DNA from: Desulfovibrio oxyclinae DSM 11498
Lineage (GTDB): Bacteria > Desulfobacterota > Desulfovibrionia > Desulfovibrionales > Desulfovibrionaceae
Direction of reading: 5' to 3'
NCBI RefSeq assembly: GCF_000375485.1
Contig: NZ_AQXE01000011.1
Coordinates: forward strand, 77,137 to 135,024
Length of the DNA: 57,888 nt
Shown here: positions 54,334-57,888 of the stretch, one piece after another
Position numbering within the stretch: position 1 is the stretch's first letter
How the letters are laid out: each line of letters starts with the position of its first letter
Made by a program: the position numbers and the translations under genes
Notes under the pieces: model-generated
What the model was told of the DNA's origin: nothing
What the model saw: the letters and a program-made list of their open reading frames with translations, nothing else
Database searches by the model: none

Positions 54334-54362
54334 AAATGGCCGCCCGGAGCGAGCGGCCATTT
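54334..54362 (-). terminator. Terminator between ruvC and ruvA
   Basis: AAATGGCCGC / GCGGCCATTT, 10-bp stem; minus-strand tail TTTTCATT. Suggests that rlmE-yebC-ruvC and ruvA-ruvB are partly separate transcripts. Confidence 0.75.
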
Positions 54363-54375
54363 CGAAATCGTTCGG

Positions 54376-54885
54376 TCAGCTGCCGGTGAGCCTGCGCATC
54401 CGCCGCTCATTCAGATGGCAGATGGCAATGGCCAGCGCATCCGAGGCATCCTCGGCCCAGTCCGGCTTTTTCACGCCAAGCGTCTGGGCCACCATGAAGG
54501 CGACCTGATCCTTGGGTGCGTTGCCTACACCCACAAGGTTTTTCTTTACCTTGGACGGCTCGTATTCCGCCACGGACAGACCGGCCACGGCACATGCGGC
54601 CATGGCGGCTCCCCGAGCCTGCCCCAGCTTGAGGGCGGAGGTAGCGCTCTTGGAGACGAATACGCTCTCTATGGCGGCCTCAACCGGACAGTGGCTGCCG
54701 ATGAGTTCCGCAATCCGGGAATGAATCACCCCCAGCCGCGTGGACATCTGCTTCTTGACCGGTGTCCGAATGGTTCCGGTTTCCACAAGGCTGACCTGAC
54801 CGGACAGCTCCCGGATGATGCCGTAGCCCGTCACCCGCGAGCCGGGGTCGAGACCGATGACCACGAGGCCGCAGGCGTCATCCAT
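54376..54885 (-). CDS. ruvC: Holliday junction resolvase RuvC
   Basis: 169-aa RNase H-fold nuclease. Catalytic acidic residues: Asp in VIGLDPGSRVTGYG, Glu in AAIESVFVSK, and the two Asp of WAEDASDALAIAICH near the end. Starts 3 bases after the yebC stop on the same strand. Confidence 0.96.
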   Translation of the reverse strand: MDDACGLVVIGLDPGSRVTGYGIIRELSGQVSLVETGTIRTPVKKQMSTRLGVIHSRIAELIGSHCPVEAAIESVFVSKSATSALKLGQARGAAMAACAVAGLSVAEYEPSKVKKNLVGVGNAPKDQVAFMVAQTLGVKKPDWAEDASDALAIAICHLNERRMRRLTGS

Positions 54886-54888
54886 GCG

Positions 54889-55635
54889 TTATTCCATGCC
54901 TTCCATCAGGTCGTCGGGGAAGTCGGCGTTGACGTAGATGTTCTGCACGTCGTCGTTGTCTTCGATGAAATCCATGAGCTTGACGACTTTCTGTCCGGTT
55001 TCCTTGTCCACGGGGACGAGGTTCTCGGGCACCTGCTGCATCTCGGAGGATTCGTAGGTCATGCCCGCTTCGTCAAAAGCCTGCTGCACGGCAACATATT
55101 CGGAGGGAGCGCAATGCACGGAAAGCATTTCGCCCTCGTCGATAATATCTTCGGCACCGGCTTCGAGGCCCACTTCCATGAGGTCGTCCTCGGAGTAGGA
55201 TTCCTTCTTGAAAGTGATGACGCCTTTCTTGTTGAACATCCAGGCCACGGAACCGGCCTCGCCCATGTTGCCGCCGTGCTTGGTCAACAGGTGGCGGATT
55301 TCAGCGACGGTACGGTTCTTGTTGTCGGTGGCAGCCTCGATGAGCATGGCAACGCCGCCGGGAGCGTACCCTTCGTAGACGACCTCGTTGATGTCGCCGC
55401 CGGCGATCTCGCCCGTGCCCTTCTTGATGGCGTTTTCAATGCGGTCCTTGGGCAGGTTGACCTGCTTGGCCTTCTGGATGGCCAGCCGCAATGCGGAGTT
55501 GTCCTCGGGGTTGCCACCGCCTGCCTTGGCGGCGAGGATGATATCCTTGGCCGCTTTAGTAAAAAATTTCGCCTTCTTGGCGTCCTGACGGCCCTTGCGG
55601 TGCTGAATATTGGCCCATTTACTGTGTCCAGCCAT
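54889..55635 (-). CDS. yebC: YebC/PmpR-family protein
   Basis: 248 aa, MAGHSKWANIQHRKGRQDAKK is the family start and GGNPEDNSALRLAIQKAK follows. Members act as DNA-binding regulators or, as shown more recently, help ribosomes through proline stretches. AGGAGG precedes the ATG. Located just upstream of ruvC as in many proteobacteria. Confidence 0.97.
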   Translation of the reverse strand: MAGHSKWANIQHRKGRQDAKKAKFFTKAAKDIILAAKAGGGNPEDNSALRLAIQKAKQVNLPKDRIENAIKKGTGEIAGGDINEVVYEGYAPGGVAMLIEAATDNKNRTVAEIRHLLTKHGGNMGEAGSVAWMFNKKGVITFKKESYSEDDLMEVGLEAGAEDIIDEGEMLSVHCAPSEYVAVQQAFDEAGMTYESSEMQQVPENLVPVDKETGQKVVKLMDFIEDNDDVQNIYVNADFPDDLMEGME

Positions 55636-55682
55636 GTATTTCCTCCTGAGAATCGTGTCCTGAATGTTGTAGCGCGGGCATA

Positions 55683-56282
55683 TTACCCGGCATCGCCCTT
55701 GAAGCCAAGTCCGACGATGAAGACTTCCTTGCTTTCCGCGCGGCTGCTCTTGGGCTTGAAGGTCTTGACCTTGCTGAAGCTCGGACGGATACCGTCAATG
55801 TATCCCTTGGTATCGGGGCCCTCGAAGTTCTTGACCACGAAATGGCCGCCCTTCTTGAGATGCTTCAGAGCGATTTCAAACGCTTTTTCGCACAGTTCCA
55901 GACTGTTTGCCTGATCCGCGAACTTGACGCCGGTGGTTTTGGGTGCCATGTCGCTTATGACGAGGTCGAATGGGAGAAGCGGCTCCATGGCGGCCAGCAG
56001 TTCCGGCGAGTCGGAAAAAACGTCCTCCTGCAGAAAGGTGACGTTTTCCGGAAAAGGGGTATCCGTGGACTGGATGTCCACGCCGAGTACGCGACCGCCC
56101 TTGGCGACCTTCTTGGCGGCCCAGAGCGTCCACGAGCCGGGAGCCGCGCCGAGGTCGATGACCGTCTTCGCGCCCTTGAATATCTGAAACCGCTTGTCGA
56201 TTTCCTGCAGTTTGTAGACGGACCGGGCTGGATAGTTGTCCTGCTTGGCCCGCTTGAAATAGTGGTCCTTGTATTGTTTCAC
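55683..56282 (-). CDS. rlmE: 23S rRNA (uridine-2'-O) methyltransferase RlmE
   Basis: 199 aa from GTG 56282, chosen because GGAGG lies 8 bases upstream; an in-frame ATG at 56297 adds five residues but has none. FtsJ fold with SAM motif [19 protein letters not shown]. The catalytic K-D-K-E set is Lys in [10 protein letters not shown], Asp in VISDMAPK, Lys in FVVKNFEGP and Glu in [10 protein letters not shown]. Methylates U2552 in the ribosomal A loop. Head of the rlmE-yebC-ruv gene run. Confidence 0.94.
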   Translation of the reverse strand: MKQYKDHYFKRAKQDNYPARSVYKLQEIDKRFQIFKGAKTVIDLGAAPGSWTLWAAKKVAKGGRVLGVDIQSTDTPFPENVTFLQEDVFSDSPELLAAMEPLLPFDLVISDMAPKTTGVKFADQANSLELCEKAFEIALKHLKKGGHFVVKNFEGPDTKGYIDGIRPSFSKVKTFKPKSSRAESKEVFIVGLGFKGDAG

Positions 56283-56349
56283 GGCATATGCCTCCATCTG
56301 CGGCGTGGAGCTTCTTTAGCCGAATCCGCCGCACAAGCCAAGTTTTCCA

Positions 56350-57858
56350 ATGAGCAACCGTCCCGAGCGCCTGCGCATCATCAACGAACTGGGCCGAAAA
56401 CAGACCATGCCCGCCGAGAAGGACCACTTCGAAGTCTTTGGCTCCGGCGTGGAGACCGTGTTTCTCGGCCTCGGCCCGGAACCGGAACGGCTGCCTGAGC
56501 TGTTTCCCGAATATCGGGCTCCGCTCTACATCGAATGTCCGGACTTCGAACAGCAGGTCGCGGACTTCGCATCACGGGTTCCGGGCTCATTCTGGCGCAT
56601 CGAACCCGAAATGTTCACTTCGGACTTCGCCGGACAGGTGCGCGTCGTCCGCTACCGGCCCAACCTCAAGGCGTTCCCCTCGTTCTGGGGTCCGCTTGCG
56701 GGACGGCTGGCCGCAACGGGCTCCAGAGCGCGCAGCGCCAAGCGCCGGGTCTGGCTCCCCTACCAGACCGAAGACCTGCTGGGCAAGGAACTGTCCCGCG
56801 CTTTTCAGGTCGGGGACATAGCCGTCTCCGTCCCGGACGCCGAGGCTTTGGAGCGTTCGCCCGGCACCGAACTGCCAAAAATGCTTGAACAGGAGAAGCC
56901 CGAGCTGTTTCTCTCGGTCAACTTCAAGGGGCTGGATCCGTTCGGACTGGGCTTCAACCTGCTGCGCGAAGCAGGCGTGCGGGTGGCGGTCTGGATGGTG
57001 GACAATCCATTCAACCTGCTGCCATTGATGAAATCGCCGTTCTGGAAGGAAGCAGACCTGTTCGTGACGGACGCCAGTTTCATCCCGGTGCTTGAATCGC
57101 AGGGCGCGAAGAGTGTGCACCATCTTCCGCTGGCAGCCAGCCCCGAGACCTTCCGGGAGGGCGGCCAGCTACCGAAACACGCAAGGGACATATCCGAACA
57201 CCCGATCTTTGTCGGCCGCTCCGAATTTCCTAAAAAGGATGCCTTCTACGCAGGGCTTTCCCTTCCCGAAGAAGCCATGCAGGAGGCCGAGTCCATGCTG
57301 CTTCGCGGCGAGCGCCCGGACTGGTTCTGGTGGCGGAAACGGCTTGGCATCCATGCGCTCTGGCCCGACAACGCAGTCCGCAAGCCGTCGCTTGGCGCCG
57401 AGGAATCCGGCAGACGCTGGCGCAGCATGTGCCTGCGAGCCGTGGATAATCTGACCGTATTCGGTGACGACGGCTGGAAGGACGAGGGGCTCTCCGACGT
57501 GCGGCCGGTTCTGGACTATTACGCACACCTGCCCGCCGTGTACCGCGCTGCCCCCTTCACGCTGAACATGACCAGCCCCCTGCTCCCGGCCGGGCTGACC
57601 CAGCGGCACTTCGACGTTTGGTGCGCGGGCGGCTTTCTGCTTACGGACGAAACAGCGGGACTGGACATCTTTCCGCACGACCTCGTCCGGGCGATCAGCT
57701 TCAGGACACCGAACGACATCTCCGGGCTCATGGACGAGTTCTCCGCGAACAAGGGATTCCGGCGCGAGATGCGCGCCGCCTGGGAGTCGCTTATACTGCT
57801 GGAACACACCTACGAGAACCGCGTCACCACTCTTTTGAAAAAGCTTGAACTGGACTGA
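56350..57858 (+). CDS. CgeB-type glycosyltransferase (DUF3880 plus glycosyltransferase domain)
   Basis: 502 aa. The central part (LFLSVNFKGLDPFGLGFNLL, then VAVWMVDNPFN, then DLFVTDASFIPVL, then HHLPLAASPETF) is the DUF3880 domain of CgeB-like spore or flagellar-glycan transferases. The end (LNMTSPLLPAGLTQRHFDVWCAGGFLLTDE, then LVRAISFRTPNDI) is the family 1-like nucleotide-sugar part. The GFLLTDE..D and family Glu residues are present. Start has a weak ribosome-binding site. Divergent from rlmE. Probably adds sugars to flagellin or a surface polymer. Confidence 0.85.
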   Translation: MSNRPERLRIINELGRKQTMPAEKDHFEVFGSGVETVFLGLGPEPERLPELFPEYRAPLYIECPDFEQQVADFASRVPGSFWRIEPEMFTSDFAGQVRVVRYRPNLKAFPSFWGPLAGRLAATGSRARSAKRRVWLPYQTEDLLGKELSRAFQVGDIAVSVPDAEALERSPGTELPKMLEQEKPELFLSVNFKGLDPFGLGFNLLREAGVRVAVWMVDNPFNLLPLMKSPFWKEADLFVTDASFIPVLESQGAKSVHHLPLAASPETFREGGQLPKHARDISEHPIFVGRSEFPKKDAFYAGLSLPEEAMQEAESMLLRGERPDWFWWRKRLGIHALWPDNAVRKPSLGAEESGRRWRSMCLRAVDNLTVFGDDGWKDEGLSDVRPVLDYYAHLPAVYRAAPFTLNMTSPLLPAGLTQRHFDVWCAGGFLLTDETAGLDIFPHDLVRAISFRTPNDISGLMDEFSANKGFRREMRAAWESLILLEHTYENRVTTLLKKLELD

Positions 57859-57888
57859 CGAACGTTTTTCCAGCCGGATCGGACACAT

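Overview
The window reads as chromosomal DNA of a GC-rich, probably marine or estuarine sulfate-reducing member of the Desulfovibrionaceae (Desulfovibrio/Pseudodesulfovibrio type). The reasons are the hgcA-hgcB pair, a double-cubane 2-hydroxyacyl-CoA dehydratase-like protein with its activator, an XXXCH-domain protein of the GAK system, a stand-alone AICAR transformylase, and the yebC-ruvC-ruvA-ruvB order. This is inference from gene content; there is no rRNA to confirm it.

Layout. 1-4.4 kb is an AT-richer minus-strand surface-glycan locus cut by the window edge: DegT aminotransferase, sulfotransferase, ABC exporter/flippase and a winged-helix regulator. 4.6-10.2 kb holds a DJ-1/PfpI protein and a minus-strand cluster (M24 protein resembling the DMSP lyase DddP, radical SAM protein, betaine-type binding protein) facing a LysR regulator across a perfect 14-bp inverted repeat. 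10.3-13.4 kb has an OmpA-like lipoprotein and malate synthase G. 13.8-17.1 kb is an AT-richer integration hot spot: tRNA-Ala(GGC) at 17046-17121 plus two direct copies of its 3' part, which bound a roughly 1.1-kb mini-element and a roughly 2.1-kb region of gene remnants and two orphan genes. 17.2-23.1 kb is housekeeping (holB, purA, AICAR transformylase) with a chemoreceptor.

The most interesting stretch is 23.2-27.1 kb. An ArsR regulator sits behind a promoter whose -10 is covered by a palindrome and is translationally coupled to hgcA and hgcB, the mercury-methylation genes. They are followed by a double-cubane protein and its ATPase activator. hgcA carries an in-frame UGA at codon 28, directly after a Cys codon, with a good ribosome-binding site upstream and a hairpin downstream that fits bacterial SECIS rules. 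The sequence therefore suggests a selenocysteine-containing HgcA with an N-terminal Cys-Sec pair.

27.4-34.8 kb holds signalling and envelope genes: a periplasmic binding protein with a TorS-like hybrid kinase, an iron-type alcohol dehydrogenase, an XXXCH protein, a PilZ protein, an MltC-like transglycosylase and a lone Hpt protein. 35-40.4 kb has RidA, a nucleoside-recognition membrane protein, a family 9 glycosyltransferase with two flagellar-looking small proteins, and a GlnD-like nucleotidyltransferase. The last of these is divergent from a two-subunit acetate-type sodium symporter. 42.6-46.8 kb has a LysE exporter, an Sm-like small protein, a B12-binding radical SAM protein and a small lipoprotein. 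47-52.5 kb is a complete five-gene peptide ABC transporter. 52.6-56.3 kb is rlmE-yebC-ruvC-ruvA-ruvB, and the window ends with a CgeB-type glycosyltransferase.
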